A stretch of DNA of 64,000 nt from CAZGVW01 sp964529265 (GCA_964529265.1 CAZGVW010000033.1:1-64000), one strand, 5' to 3'; numbered from the stretch's first letter, positions 38,239 to 47,691 are shown. Notes: generated from the letters alone by a model not told the origin. Program-made: numbers and translations.

Positions 38239-38679
38239 ATGATCATTCAGGACCTCATCAACGCGGACGAGATTCCCAGCCTCGCGATGTCGCTGCGGTT
38301 CAGCGCCCAGCGGCAGAGGCTGATCGCCCACAACATCGCCAACATCTCGACGCCGGACTACCGGCCCCTCAACGTCTCCGTGGAGGGTTTTCGGAGGAGC
38401 CTGGCGGAGGCGATCGACGCCCGTCGGTCGCAGGGGGCCGGGGCGCGGGCCGATCTGCCGTGGCGGGACACGCGCGAGGTGAAGCGGCTGGAGGATGGAT
38501 CGGTTCGGCTGAACCCGCAGCAGCCGAGCGACAACATACTGTTCCACGATCGGAACAACCGAGACTTGGAGCGGCTGATGCAGGACCTGGTCGAGAACGC
38601 CGCGGCCCACCGCGTGTCGGCGGACCTCCTGCGCAGCCGCTTCGACCTGATTCGAACGGCGATCGCCGGCCGCGTGTGA
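38239..38679 (+). CDS. flgB: Flagellar basal-body rod protein FlgB
   Basis: 146 aa. Proximal rod subunit, exported by the flagellar type III system. The family motif is present: RQRLIAHNIANISTPDYRPLNV near residue 35 and an NNRDLERLMQDLVENAAAHRVSADLLRSRFDLIRTAI C-terminal helix, quoted here in part (LERLMQDLVENAAAHR). The ATG at 38239 gives the standard N-terminal helix; an ATG at 38287 would be too short. There is no ribosome-binding site, and the sigma54 promoter predicts a leader of about 6 bases, so the gene may be translated almost without a leader. Confidence 0.93.
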   Translation: MIIQDLINADEIPSLAMSLRFSAQRQRLIAHNIANISTPDYRPLNVSVEGFRRSLAEAIDARRSQGAGARADLPWRDTREVKRLEDGSVRLNPQQPSDNILFHDRNNRDLERLMQDLVENAAAHRVSADLLRSRFDLIRTAIAGRV

Positions 38680-38706
38680 CCGGCGCACCGAAGCAAAGGC
38701 TGACCC

Positions 38707-39144
38707 ATGTACGGCGCCCTTGACATCTCGACGAGCGGCATGATCGCCCAGCGGACGCGGCTGACGGTGATCTCGGCGAACATCGCGAACTCTTCCGCTT
38801 ACCTGAACGAGCGGGGGGAGCCGATTCCGTACCGCCGACGGATTGCGATGCTGGCCCCGGGGGCGCCGGGGGCGGAGGGCGGGGGGGCTCCGGGTGTGCG
38901 GGTCGCGGAGATTGCGATCGACCAGAGCCCGTTCCGGAAGGTGTACGATCCGTCGAACCCGTACGCGGCGAAGGAGACGGACCCTTCACGTGACATGGTG
39001 GAGGGGTACGTGAACTACCCGAACGTGGATACGACGATCGAGATGATCAACTCGATCGAGGCGTCGCGGGCGTATGAAGCGAACGTGATGGCGGCGGAGG
39101 CGACGAAATCGATGATGGCGCAGGCGCTGCGGCTCATCGCGTGA
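38707..39144 (+). CDS. flgC: Flagellar basal-body rod protein FlgC
   Basis: 145 aa, standard length. Rod subunit with N-terminal ALDISTSGMIAQRTRLTVIS and ANIANSSAYLNERGEPIPYRR, and the C-terminal coiled helix VEGYVNYPNVDTTIEMINSI plus EASRAYEANVMAAEATKSMM. A Gly/Pro/Ala stretch at about residues 55-70 (APGAPGAEGGGAPG) lies in the surface loop. 27 bases after flgB, so co-transcribed. Confidence 0.96.
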   Translation: MYGALDISTSGMIAQRTRLTVISANIANSSAYLNERGEPIPYRRRIAMLAPGAPGAEGGGAPGVRVAEIAIDQSPFRKVYDPSNPYAAKETDPSRDMVEGYVNYPNVDTTIEMINSIEASRAYEANVMAAEATKSMMAQALRLIA

Positions 39145-39187
39145 GCGGGAAGGCGCCGAGAGGCCGCGGCGATGATGGAGCGAAGGC

Positions 39188-39505
39188 ATGGCTGACCCCC
39201 TTGGACTGATCGGCGGCGCTGGAGGCATCGGGCCGGTTCAGCCGTTGCGCACGCCGGCGGGCGGAGCGCCGGTGGACCCGAACGCGCCCGCGTTCGGGGA
39301 CGTGCTGCGCGAGGAGTTGCGGGCGGTGAACCAGCTGCAGCAGGATGCGGCGCGGGCGATCGAGGACCTGCAGACCGGCCGGCGTGACGACCTCGAGGGC
39401 GTGCTCATCGCAACGCAGCAGGCGGACAACGCGTTCAAGATGCTGTTGCAGGTGAGGAACAAGATGCTGGAGGCGTACGAGGAGATCAAGCAGATCCGGG
39501 TGTAA
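39188..39505 (+). CDS. fliE: Flagellar hook-basal body protein FliE
   Basis: 105 aa. FliE joins the MS ring to the proximal rod. The C-terminal half is diagnostic: FGDVLREELRAVNQLQQDA, RRDDLEGVLIATQQADNAFK, MLLQVRNKMLEAYEEIKQI. The N-terminus is Gly/Pro-rich. The standard flgBC-fliE order holds. It is followed by a 230-base spacer before fliF. Confidence 0.95.
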   Translation: MADPLGLIGGAGGIGPVQPLRTPAGGAPVDPNAPAFGDVLREELRAVNQLQQDAARAIEDLQTGRRDDLEGVLIATQQADNAFKMLLQVRNKMLEAYEEIKQIRV

Positions 39506-39735
39506 GAGGGGGCCGGCGGGAAGGCGACGGCGCACTTTGTGCGCGGCGCCGGCGGGGGATCGGCGGGATGTGCGCCGGGGGCGCATGATTCCGCGGCGTG
39601 TTTCAAGCAACGCGGCGCGGCTATCCGACTGAGACTGTTCACGTCCCGGCGGGCGGCGTCCGTGCGCGCGGAGAAGCGCGGTCCGGACGCCGCGCAAGGA
39701 ATGCGCTCGCCGCGGAGAGGCAGGAGGCCGACTCG

Positions 39736-41424
39736 ATGGACGCGCTGAAGCGGGTCCTTCAACTCATTCGGACGCAGGCGATGCGTCTGACACCGACGCA
39801 GAAGCTGCTCATCGGCAGTCTGTGCGTGGTGCTGCTCATGACGATGTTCGTCGTGAGCCAGTACGCGGGGCGGGCTGAGCACGTCGAACTGATGCCGGGC
39901 GCGACGCCCGAGCAGCAGCAGCAGGCGATCTCCTTCCTGCAGGCGAACCACATCGAGCATTCGATCCAGGAGGGTCGGCCGCAGGTGCCACCGGACCGGC
40001 GGTACTACGTGCTGGCGCAACTGGGCGAGAAGGGGGCGCTTCCGGACGACACATCGATCCTGTTCGGCAACCTTGCGGAGAAGACGTCGTGGACGATGTC
40101 GCAGACGCAGGTGCGGCAGATCTCGAATATTGCGCTCCAGAATGAGCTGGCGGCCGTGATTGGGCACTTCAGCGGCGTGCGGTCATCGCAGGTGTTCATC
40201 GATGCGCCGGAGCAGGGGGGGGGAATCGGACGCGCAGCGAGGACGCCGACGGCGACGGCGGTGGTGTTCACGACGAACCGGCAGCCGCTGGATCAGGAGA
40301 CGGTGGATGCGATCGCGCACCTGGTGGCGGGGTCGAAGGCGGGGTTGACTCCCACGGCGGTGCGGGTGATTGACGGGGCGACGCGGCGGCAGCACAGGGC
40401 GCGGGGGGAGGAGGACTTTGCCGCGGCGGACTACATGCAGACCGTCAAGAAGGTGGAGGAGTACACGCAGAGCAAGTTGCTCGAAGCGCTGCAGCACATC
40501 CAGGGCGTGGTGGTGGCGGTGAACGCGCAGGTGGACGTGACGCGGCGGGTGCAGAGCAGCGAGCGCGTCCTTCAGCCGGGCGACGGCACGGTGACGGCGC
40601 CGGTTCGGGAATCGACACAGACCTCGGAGCGCATCGGCGCGGCTTCCGGAGGGGAGCCGGGCGTGCGGAGCAACGTCGGCCTGAGCGTGGCGACGACGAA
40701 CAGCGGTCGATCGACGGACCGGGAGACGCGGTCGGAGACGGAGCTGGAGACGATTCCAGGCCGGCAGACGATGCAGACGGTGGATCCGCGCGGGATGCCG
40801 ACGAAGATCAACGCGGCGATTCACGTGCCGCGGTCGTACTTCATCAGGCTGTGGCGCGTGAAGCAGGGGCCGGATCAGGCGGATGCCGAGCCGCAGGAAA
40901 CCGACCTGACGCCGATTGTGGAGGAAGAGACGCGGAAGATTGAAGCGAGCGTGACGCCGCTGATCGAGACGAGGGTCGATGATGCGCTGGTCGCGGGATC
41001 GGTGGTTGTCTCGATGGTGCTCGATCTCGCGCCGATGCAGTTCCACGCGGGCGCCGGCGGAGGGAGCGGGGGCGGCGGGCTGGGCGGCATGGCGTCCACG
41101 CTGGCGAGTGGTTGGATCAAGACGGTCGCGCTGGGGGCGCTGGCGGCGCTCTCGCTGGCCATGATGGCGTTGACGCTCAGGAAGGCTGGGAAACCTGTGC
41201 AACTTCCGTCGGCTCAGGAGCTGGTGGGGGTTCCTCCGGCCTTGACGAGCGACAACGACATGATGGGTGAGGCGGACGAGGCGGAAGCGGCCTTGGCGGG
41301 CATCGAAATGACCGATGATGACCTGCAGCTGCGCAAGAAGGTCGAGCAGGTGACGACGCTGGTGAAGGAGAAGCCTTCGGATGCGGCCCGGCTGCTGGGC
41401 CGCTGGATTGGGTCGGAGGGATAG
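39736..41424 (+). CDS. fliF: Flagellar M-ring protein FliF
   Basis: 562 aa from the ATG at 39736, which has AGGAGG 9 bases upstream; a longer in-frame start at 39598 adds an implausible Arg-rich piece. FliF forms the MS ring around the export gate. N-terminal helix (TPTQKLLIGSLCVVLLMTMFVV), YscJ-like ring-building motifs (VELMPGATPEQQQQAISFL), C-terminal helix (TVALGALAALSLAMMALTLRK) and the FliG-binding tail (RKKVEQVTTLVKEKPSDAARLL) are all visible. A G9 run (40215-40223) lies in codons for the ring domain. Confidence 0.95.
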   Translation: MDALKRVLQLIRTQAMRLTPTQKLLIGSLCVVLLMTMFVVSQYAGRAEHVELMPGATPEQQQQAISFLQANHIEHSIQEGRPQVPPDRRYYVLAQLGEKGALPDDTSILFGNLAEKTSWTMSQTQVRQISNIALQNELAAVIGHFSGVRSSQVFIDAPEQGGGIGRAARTPTATAVVFTTNRQPLDQETVDAIAHLVAGSKAGLTPTAVRVIDGATRRQHRARGEEDFAAADYMQTVKKVEEYTQSKLLEALQHIQGVVVAVNAQVDVTRRVQSSERVLQPGDGTVTAPVRESTQTSERIGAASGGEPGVRSNVGLSVATTNSGRSTDRETRSETELETIPGRQTMQTVDPRGMPTKINAAIHVPRSYFIRLWRVKQGPDQADAEPQETDLTPIVEEETRKIEASVTPLIETRVDDALVAGSVVVSMVLDLAPMQFHAGAGGGSGGGGLGGMASTLASGWIKTVALGALAALSLAMMALTLRKAGKPVQLPSAQELVGVPPALTSDNDMMGEADEAEAALAGIEMTDDDLQLRKKVEQVTTLVKEKPSDAARLLGRWIGSEG

Positions 41425-41486
41425 GCGGAATGGCGACGCCGCGGCGGGGATGACCCACCGCGGCGGGCGTCCGGGAGCGATTCGGC

Positions 41487-42527
41487 ATGCCTCGGAAACC
41501 TGGCGAGAAACTGCCGGATGATGTCGAGAAGCTGGATGGCGTCACGAAGGCGGCGATCCTGCTGCTGTCGCTCGATCCGCTGGTGGCCGCGGACGTGATG
41601 AAGGAGCTGAATCCGGAATCGCTGGAAGAGGTGGCGCGGGAACTGGCGGGGATCGGGAGGGTGCCGGACCCGCTGCGGCAGGCGGTGGTGGAAGAGTTCT
41701 ACGACCTTTCGCTGGCCACGCAGTATGCGTCGGAGGGGGGGCTGGAGTACGCGAAGGTGCTGCTCATGCAGTCACTCGAGCCGAAGACGGCCGAGAAGGT
41801 GCTGCAGCGCATCCAGACGCAGGTGCAGAAGACGCCGTTCTCGTTCCTGCAGAAGGCGGAGAGCGAAAACCTGCTGACGTTCATCCAGGAGGAGCATCCG
41901 CAGACGATCGCGCTGATCCTGTGCCATGTGCCGCATTACAAGGCGGCGGAGATTCTCACGGGGCTGCCTCTGCAGAAGCAGGTGGAGGTGATCAAGCGGA
42001 TTGCCAACATGGAGCAGACGAACCCGGAGGTGATCCGGGAGGTGGAGCGGGGGCTGGAGTCGCGCCTCGCGAGCATGCTCATGCAGTCGATGGAGAAGGC
42101 GGGCGGCGTCGAGACCGTGGCGGAGATGCTGAACCTGGCGGACCGCTCGAGCGAGAAATCCATCATGGAGGCGCTCGAGACGGAGGATCCGGACCTGGTG
42201 GAGCAGATCCGCCGCCTGATGTTCGTGTTCGAAGACATCCTGATGGTGAACGACAAGGGCATTCAGGCGGTGCTCAAGGAGATCGACAACGACGAGCTGG
42301 CTCTGGCGCTCAAGACGGCGTCGGATTCGCTGAGGCAGAAGATCTTCTCGAACATGTCGGAGCGCGCGGCGCAGCTGATCAAGGAGGACATGGAGTTCAT
42401 GGGCCCCGTCCGCGTGAGCGACGTGGAAGCGGCGCAGCAGCGGATCGTGGACGTGGTGCGGCGGCTGGAGGACGCGGGCGAGATCATCATCGCCGGGCGC
42501 GGCGCCGAGAGCGAACTGATCGTGTGA
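41487..42527 (+). CDS. fliG: Flagellar motor switch protein FliG
   Basis: 346 aa. C-ring component that transmits torque and binds FliF. N-terminal DGVTKAAILLLSLDPLVAADVM, middle EHPQTIALILCHVPHYKAAE and C-terminal torque helix region LMFVFEDILMVNDKGIQAVLKEIDNDEL (quoted in part: MFVFEDILMVNDKGIQ) with the charged residues DNDELALALKTAS are clear. Standard length, 63 bases after fliF. Confidence 0.97.
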   Translation: MPRKPGEKLPDDVEKLDGVTKAAILLLSLDPLVAADVMKELNPESLEEVARELAGIGRVPDPLRQAVVEEFYDLSLATQYASEGGLEYAKVLLMQSLEPKTAEKVLQRIQTQVQKTPFSFLQKAESENLLTFIQEEHPQTIALILCHVPHYKAAEILTGLPLQKQVEVIKRIANMEQTNPEVIREVERGLESRLASMLMQSMEKAGGVETVAEMLNLADRSSEKSIMEALETEDPDLVEQIRRLMFVFEDILMVNDKGIQAVLKEIDNDELALALKTASDSLRQKIFSNMSERAAQLIKEDMEFMGPVRVSDVEAAQQRIVDVVRRLEDAGEIIIAGRGAESELIV

Positions 42528-42541
42528 GGCGCTGACCTGCG

Positions 42542-43291
42542 ATGGCTTTGATCAAGAATGCGCTCAGCGAAACGATGGCCCGAGAGGCGATCGTGTTGAA
42601 CCTGAGCGACATCAGGCGCCAGGGCGAGGAACTCAGGGAGCGGGCGCGTGCGGAGGCGGCGAAGATCGTCGAGGACGGCAAGGCGGAGCGGAAGCGGCTG
42701 ATCGCCGACGCCGCGGCTGAGGGCAAGAAGCAGGGCCTGGAGGAGGGGCGCGAGCAGGGGCGGCGGGAAGGGTTTGAAGGGGGTGCGGCGGAGGCGCGGG
42801 AGCAGGTTGCGGCGGCGCTTGGAACGATCGAGGCGGCGTGGACCAGAGCGATCGAGGAGTTTGAGCGCGCCCGCGACGACATGCTGATCGAGGCGCGTAC
42901 GGATGTCGTGCGACTCGCGACGGCGATCGGGGCGCGCGTCACGCGGCGGATCGTGGAGGTTGATCCCGCGGCGGTTCTGGGGCCGCTGGAGTCCGCGCTT
43001 TCGATCGTCACACGGGGGTCGCGACTTGTCGTGGCGGTGAACCCGGACGATCGGGCTGATGTTGAGCGGGCTCTGCCGGACCTGGCGGCGCGACTGGCGT
43101 CGAGCGCTCATGCCGAGGTGTCGCCGGATCCATCGCTGCCGCGCGGATCGTGTGTTGTGCGGACGGGGAAGGGCGAGATCGATGCGAGCGTGGAGACGCA
43201 GATCGAGCGCATCGTGGCGGAGCTTGTGCCCGGTCGGCACCGGGCGAACCCGGATGAACCGGCGCCGGATGCGGGCGAGGCGGCGCCGTGA
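42542..43291 (+). CDS. fliH: Flagellar assembly protein FliH
   Basis: 249 aa. FliH regulates the export ATPase FliI and links it to the C ring. A long charged coiled coil (LREERARAEAAKIVEDGKAER-like, with GREQGRREGFEGGAAEAREQ giving the typical GxxxG repeats) precedes a V-ATPase E-subunit-like C-terminal domain (VRLATAIGARVTRRIVEVDP). It overlaps fliI by 4 bases (GTGA). Confidence 0.9.
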   Translation: MALIKNALSETMAREAIVLNLSDIRRQGEELRERARAEAAKIVEDGKAERKRLIADAAAEGKKQGLEEGREQGRREGFEGGAAEAREQVAAALGTIEAAWTRAIEEFERARDDMLIEARTDVVRLATAIGARVTRRIVEVDPAAVLGPLESALSIVTRGSRLVVAVNPDDRADVERALPDLAARLASSAHAEVSPDPSLPRGSCVVRTGKGEIDASVETQIERIVAELVPGRHRANPDEPAPDAGEAAP

Positions 43292-44691
43292 CGGTCCTGG
43301 CGCCGGAGATTGATGGGCTGCGCGCGATCCAGCCGCTTCGCGTCACGGGGACGGTGTGTTCGCTGCGCGGGCTCACGTTGCTCGTGGATGACCTGCCGGC
43401 GCCGGTCGGATCGCTGGTGCGCGTGCTGTGCAGCGGCGGCGGAGAGGCGGAGTCGCGCCCCGGCGAAGTGGTGGGGTTTGACGGTCACCGCGCCATTGTG
43501 ATGACGCTGGGGCGGACGGCCGGTGTGCGCGCCGGCGATCGCGTGGTGGCGGAGCAGGCGGCGCCGACCGTGCGCGTGGGGCGTCGGATGCTGGGGCGGG
43601 TGATCAACGGGCTGGCGCAGCCGATCGATGGGCGCGGGGCGATTCCTGAGACACGATCCGCGCTCCTGGCGCCGCCGCCGATTCCGGCGATGCAGCGGAG
43701 CAGGATCGACGCTGCGTTGCCGACGGGCGTGCGGGCGATCGACCTGATGACGACGATCGGACGCGGGCAGCGCGTGGGCGTGTTCGCGGGGCCGGGCGTG
43801 GGCAAATCCACGCTGCTGGGCTCGATCGCGAAGCGGACCGCGGCGGATGTGAACGTGATCGCGATGATCGGCGAACGCGGCCGGGAAGTGCGGGACTTCA
43901 TCGAGCATGCGCTCGGGCCGGAGGGGCTGGCGCGATCGGTGGTAGTGGTGGCGACGAGCGATGAATCGCCGCTGCTGCGCATCCGGGCGGCGCTGGTGGC
44001 GTGCTCCGTGGCGGAGCGGTTCCGGGATGACGGGGCGGATGTGATGCTGCTCATGGATTCCGTGACGCGGTTTGCGCAGGCGCAGCGGCAGGTTGGGCTC
44101 GCCTCGGGCGAGCCGCCCGCGACGAAGGGCTACACGCCGAGCGTCTTTGCGAACCTGCCGATGATTCTGGAGCGCGCGGGCGGCGTGGAGGGCGCGGGGT
44201 CCATCACGGGCTTCTATGCCATCTTGGTCGAAGGCGACGACATGACGGAGCCGATCGCGGATGCGGCGCGGGGCGTTCTCGACGGACACGTCATTCTTTC
44301 GAGGGCGTTGGCGCAGCGCGGGCACTATCCGGCGATCGATGTGCTGGATTCGGTGAGCCGCGTGGCGGGCGAGGTGACGGACGCTGCGCACGCGGCCGCG
44401 CGGCGGATGATCGTGCGTCTGCTGAGCGCGCACCGGAACGTGGAGGACCTGGTGCAGATCGGCGCCTATGCGCGCGGATCGAACCCGGACGCGGACACGG
44501 CGATCGCGCTCAAGCCAAAGTTGGATGCGCTGCTTCAGCAGGGGGGCGAGGACGCGGAGGCTTTCGAGGATGCCAGGAAGCGGATGATCGCGCTGGCCAT
44601 GGAGGCCGGCGCGATGATTCAGTCCGCGGCCGCGCCCACCGGGGCTTCGGGGGGCCGCGCCGGCCGTCAGACGGCCGAGCGCCGGGGATGA
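43288..44691 (+). CDS. fliI: Flagellum-specific ATPase FliI
   Basis: 467 aa, GTG start. Hexameric ATPase of the flagellar type III export system. Walker A is GVFAGPGVGKSTLLGSIAK, Walker B sits in ADVMLLMDSVTRFA, and LASGEPPATKGYTPSVFANL is typical of FliI/YscN. The N-terminal beta domain (VTGTVCSLRGLTLLVDDLPA) is present. The C-terminal 20 residues are Gly/Arg-rich beyond the usual end. Followed by fliJ after 10 bases. Confidence 0.96.
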   Translation: MTVLAPEIDGLRAIQPLRVTGTVCSLRGLTLLVDDLPAPVGSLVRVLCSGGGEAESRPGEVVGFDGHRAIVMTLGRTAGVRAGDRVVAEQAAPTVRVGRRMLGRVINGLAQPIDGRGAIPETRSALLAPPPIPAMQRSRIDAALPTGVRAIDLMTTIGRGQRVGVFAGPGVGKSTLLGSIAKRTAADVNVIAMIGERGREVRDFIEHALGPEGLARSVVVVATSDESPLLRIRAALVACSVAERFRDDGADVMLLMDSVTRFAQAQRQVGLASGEPPATKGYTPSVFANLPMILERAGGVEGAGSITGFYAILVEGDDMTEPIADAARGVLDGHVILSRALAQRGHYPAIDVLDSVSRVAGEVTDAAHAAARRMIVRLLSAHRNVEDLVQIGAYARGSNPDADTAIALKPKLDALLQQGGEDAEAFEDARKRMIALAMEAGAMIQSAAAPTGASGGRAGRQTAERRG

Positions 44692-44701
44692 GTAACGAGC
44701 G

Positions 44702-45202
44702 ATGCCGAGGTTCACGTTCAGGCTGGAGCGGGTTCTGGAGCAGCGGCTCTCAATCGAGCGCGAGCGGCAGCGTGTCGTTGCGGAGCTTGAGCGGGAACGG
44801 CTGGGCGCGGAGAGCCATCTCCGGGCAGCGCAGGGGGCCATCGCCTCGGGAAAGGTTGACCTGCGGGATGCGCTGACCGGAAGCGCGGAGCGCGCCCTTG
44901 ACCTGCGGTGGGTTCGAACCCAGGCCCACGCGTCGCTGCATCTCACGCTGCGGGCCCAGCAGGCGGCGATTCGCCTGTCGGGCATCCACGCACGCCTGGC
45001 GGCGGCACGGGCCTCCCTGCTCGAGGCCGCAAAGGCGCGGAAGGCCGTGGAGACCCTCAAGACCCGCCGGCGCGAGCAGTGGGAGCGTGAGGAGCGGAGG
45101 AGAGAGACGCTCGCGGCCGATGAGATGGCTGTGATTGCCGAAGGCCGGAAGGCCGCGGCACGCATCAGTGAAGCACGAGATCAGGAGGCGTCGCCATTGT
45201 GA
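44702..45202 (+). CDS. fliJ: Flagellar export protein FliJ
   Basis: 166 aa, essentially one coiled-coil hairpin: FTFRLERVLEQRLSIERERQ at the start, long Arg/Glu/Ala helix, and REQWEREERRRETLAADEMA near the end. FliJ couples the FliI ring to FlhA. The sequence is weakly conserved but length, coiled coil, opening motif (F.FRLE.VL) and position after fliI are decisive. Overlaps the next gene by 4 bases (GTGA). Confidence 0.88.
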   Translation: MPRFTFRLERVLEQRLSIERERQRVVAELERERLGAESHLRAAQGAIASGKVDLRDALTGSAERALDLRWVRTQAHASLHLTLRAQQAAIRLSGIHARLAAARASLLEAAKARKAVETLKTRRREQWEREERRRETLAADEMAVIAEGRKAAARISEARDQEASPL

Positions 45203-45885
45203 AGAGTCTCTGGATCATCATCTCGACCCTGGCGATCGCGAACCTGCTGGCCCTCATCGGGTTCGGAGCGTGGCTTCACACCAGCGACCGGCTGGACGGC
45301 GAGCGACTGGAGCGCGTGCGCCGGATCTTTGCTGACACACGGACCGTGGAGCGGACCCGGCAGGAGGAGGAGGAGCGGAAGCAGGAGGAGGCGAGGCAAG
45401 CCGCGGCTGAACAGGCCCGGGCCGATCTGCCGCCGCTCACGGCCGATCAGCGGCTCGCGCAGGCGCGGGACCAGGCGGACGTCGCGGCGCTGCGGCTGGG
45501 CCGGGTGCATCGGGAGGTGGAGGACCTCCGCGCGGTCCTGCTCAAGGAGCGGGCGAGCCTCGACGCGGACACCGAAGCCCTGGCGAAGGAGCGCGCGGAG
45601 TTCGAGGCGATGCGGGCCCGGATCATGGACATGGAGGGGGATGAGCAGTTCAAGAAATCGCTCTCTCTGTACGAATCGCTGCCCGCGGAGAAGGCCAGGG
45701 AGATGCTCTTGGCGCTCGTCGAGCAGGGCGAGGTCGAGCAGGTCGTCGCCTACCTGAACTCGATGCAGACCCGGACTGCGAAAAAGATCGTGGAGGGGAT
45801 CGAAGACCCCAAACTGGCAGCGGATTTGCTCGAACGGCTCCGGACGCGCGGCCTTGAAGCCCGCGCCTCCGGGACCGATCCATGA
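45199..45885 (+). CDS. MotE-like (MgtE-N-type) flagellar accessory protein
   Basis: 228 aa, GTG start. An N-terminal transmembrane helix (LWIIISTLAIANLLALIGFG) leads to a long coiled coil and a C-terminal FliG/MgtE-N-like helical domain (SLSLYESLPAEKAREMLLAL then VAYLNSMQTRTAKKIVEGI). This is the layout of MotE (YlxF), a periplasmic chaperone for motor components, and its place between fliJ and fliK matches ylxF in the Bacillus operon. No MotA/MotB/MotC gene is present here. Overlaps fliK by 4 bases (ATGA). Confidence 0.78.
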   Translation: MKSLWIIISTLAIANLLALIGFGAWLHTSDRLDGERLERVRRIFADTRTVERTRQEEEERKQEEARQAAAEQARADLPPLTADQRLAQARDQADVAALRLGRVHREVEDLRAVLLKERASLDADTEALAKERAEFEAMRARIMDMEGDEQFKKSLSLYESLPAEKAREMLLALVEQGEVEQVVAYLNSMQTRTAKKIVEGIEDPKLAADLLERLRTRGLEARASGTDP

Positions 45886-47687
45886 GCACGATTCTGCTTG
45901 AAGCCATTCAGAGCGCGCCGAAGCCGACGCCGAGCCGTGGAAACGGCCCGGACGCGGGTGTCGGGAGCGCGGGCGATGCGCTTGGCGCTTCGCACGCGGG
46001 TCATCGGACATTCGGAGAGGCTGTGGAGGCGCGGCTGAAGGAAACTGCGCCGAGCGCGGCCGAATCAGCGCCTTCCGGCGCATCAACTGCGCTCCCCGAG
46101 CCCGATCTGCAGGAAGAGCCTGTCGGTGCTCAGGAAGAACCCGACGCCGGCTTGGCCCAAGCCGGCGCCGAGGAGGCGACGCAATCAGATCCTGCCGGAT
46201 CGACTGATGTCGCCCCGTCAAATGAAGTGGCTGGCGCGGTGGCGGATCGACCGGGCGCTGCCGGCGAGGCTCAGGGCCCACGGAGCATCGAAGCCGCATC
46301 GCGCCCGGACGGCGAAGCCAGACCCGACCAGACGTCGAATGCGCGATTGGGCGCGGTTCAGCCCGAAGGCGGCAAGGCTCAGCCCCACTCGGACAAGGCG
46401 CACACGTTGTCGTCACCCGGCCGGAGCCCGGTGGCGAGTTCGCAGGATATTCCGCGCCATGCGGCGTCCTCGTCGGAAGTCGGCGCTTTGATCCAGACGG
46501 GCCCACGCGCCAAGGCTGAGAACGCAGATACGTCCGCTCCGCCAAACGGTGATGGGCGGCCGCCCGGAACGGCGGGCGGCGCCCCGGCGTCGCCAACCAG
46601 CTCCGCGAGCCCACCCGAATTGAAGGGTCACCCAGACCCGCGGCTGCAGGGGCCAGCCGAACGACCTCTCGCGCAGCCGACGGCGAATCAGGATCCCACC
46701 ACCGCGGTGACTCCACGCGAAAGCGGGTCGCACAAGCAAGCCGAGGAGCCGGCGATCGTGAAGCACACAGCGCCAAGCACCGCGCCCGCAAGCGGTTCTC
46801 TGGCTGACTCAGCGCAGGACTCCGAGCAGGGCGAGCAAAGCCCCGCCTCTCTGGAGCAGAGGCGCACCGCGCCCGAACGCCCGCAGGATTCGGCGCCGGT
46901 GAAGGACGGAAAGTCGTTCGCAGACGCAATCCGCGCCGATCCCGCCTCCGGTGAGTCTCGAGCCCCAACTCGCGAAGGCGGCGGCGGCTCCGCTCGCGAG
47001 AGCACCCAGCCGCGGGCTGAGGATGGCGGGTCGCCAGTGGCGCGCGAGTCAGGCGCAACACATGCCCGAGCGCCGATCGCAGGGACACCTCCAACACCCG
47101 CTGGAACCGCATCGTCGGCGCTTACCGGCGGCCAGGCCGGGGCGCACAGCCGCGGATCCGCGGCGGAAAACGCAGCCTTCCAGGCGTCCGTTGCGCGAGG
47201 CCTCGCCGCGGCGGTGCGTCAGAATGGGGGCGCCGTCACTGTGCGGCTCTCACCCCCGCTTCTGGGCGCCCTCCGCATCGACATGCAGATCAGCCGCGGC
47301 GCCGTGACCGCTCAGTTCGAGGTCGGCGGCGAAGAGGCACGCCAGTTGCTCACTCAGCACATGACCAGCCTTCGCTCCATGCTCGAGGCCAAGGGTCTCA
47401 GCGTCGAGCGATTGCACGTGAACATGAGCCCGGCGCCTTCGGCCGGCAACGGCCCGAATGATGGCGCGCCGCAGGATGCGGGCGGAAACGGGCAGACTCA
47501 GGGGCGCTCGCCGCAGCAGGACGCGGCGGACGGGCGCAGCCGCGGGTGGTCCGATCGCCGGGAGGATCCCGGCGGCGGCGCGAGAGGCCCAGATGGGGCC
47601 GGACCGGGTCCGGAGGGCGCGGCCGGCGACCACTTGGAAGACGTGTTCTCGACGCGGCTGAGGCGGAGCCTCAACGCTGTTGCGTGA
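45882..47687 (+). CDS. fliK: Flagellar hook-length control protein FliK
   Basis: 601 aa. Molecular ruler exported during hook growth, which switches substrate specificity through FlhB. The first 440 residues are disordered, rich in Ala, Pro, Glu and Ser. The C-terminal Flg_hook domain is recognisable: AVTVRLSPPLLGALRIDMQ, GAVTAQFEVGGEEARQLLTQH and LRSMLEAKGLSVERLHVNM. A Gly/Asp-rich tail follows. Long for the family, which might give a long hook if the ruler rule holds. Confidence 0.9.
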   Translation: MSTILLEAIQSAPKPTPSRGNGPDAGVGSAGDALGASHAGHRTFGEAVEARLKETAPSAAESAPSGASTALPEPDLQEEPVGAQEEPDAGLAQAGAEEATQSDPAGSTDVAPSNEVAGAVADRPGAAGEAQGPRSIEAASRPDGEARPDQTSNARLGAVQPEGGKAQPHSDKAHTLSSPGRSPVASSQDIPRHAASSSEVGALIQTGPRAKAENADTSAPPNGDGRPPGTAGGAPASPTSSASPPELKGHPDPRLQGPAERPLAQPTANQDPTTAVTPRESGSHKQAEEPAIVKHTAPSTAPASGSLADSAQDSEQGEQSPASLEQRRTAPERPQDSAPVKDGKSFADAIRADPASGESRAPTREGGGGSARESTQPRAEDGGSPVARESGATHARAPIAGTPPTPAGTASSALTGGQAGAHSRGSAAENAAFQASVARGLAAAVRQNGGAVTVRLSPPLLGALRIDMQISRGAVTAQFEVGGEEARQLLTQHMTSLRSMLEAKGLSVERLHVNMSPAPSAGNGPNDGAPQDAGGNGQTQGRSPQQDAADGRSRGWSDRREDPGGGARGPDGAGPGPEGAAGDHLEDVFSTRLRRSLNAVA

Positions 47688-47691
47688 AGGA

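Noticed and set aside
44908..44929. tRNA T-arm-like GGTTCGAACCC sequence
   Set aside because: It lies within fliJ codons and no acceptor stem, D-arm or anticodon arm surrounds it.
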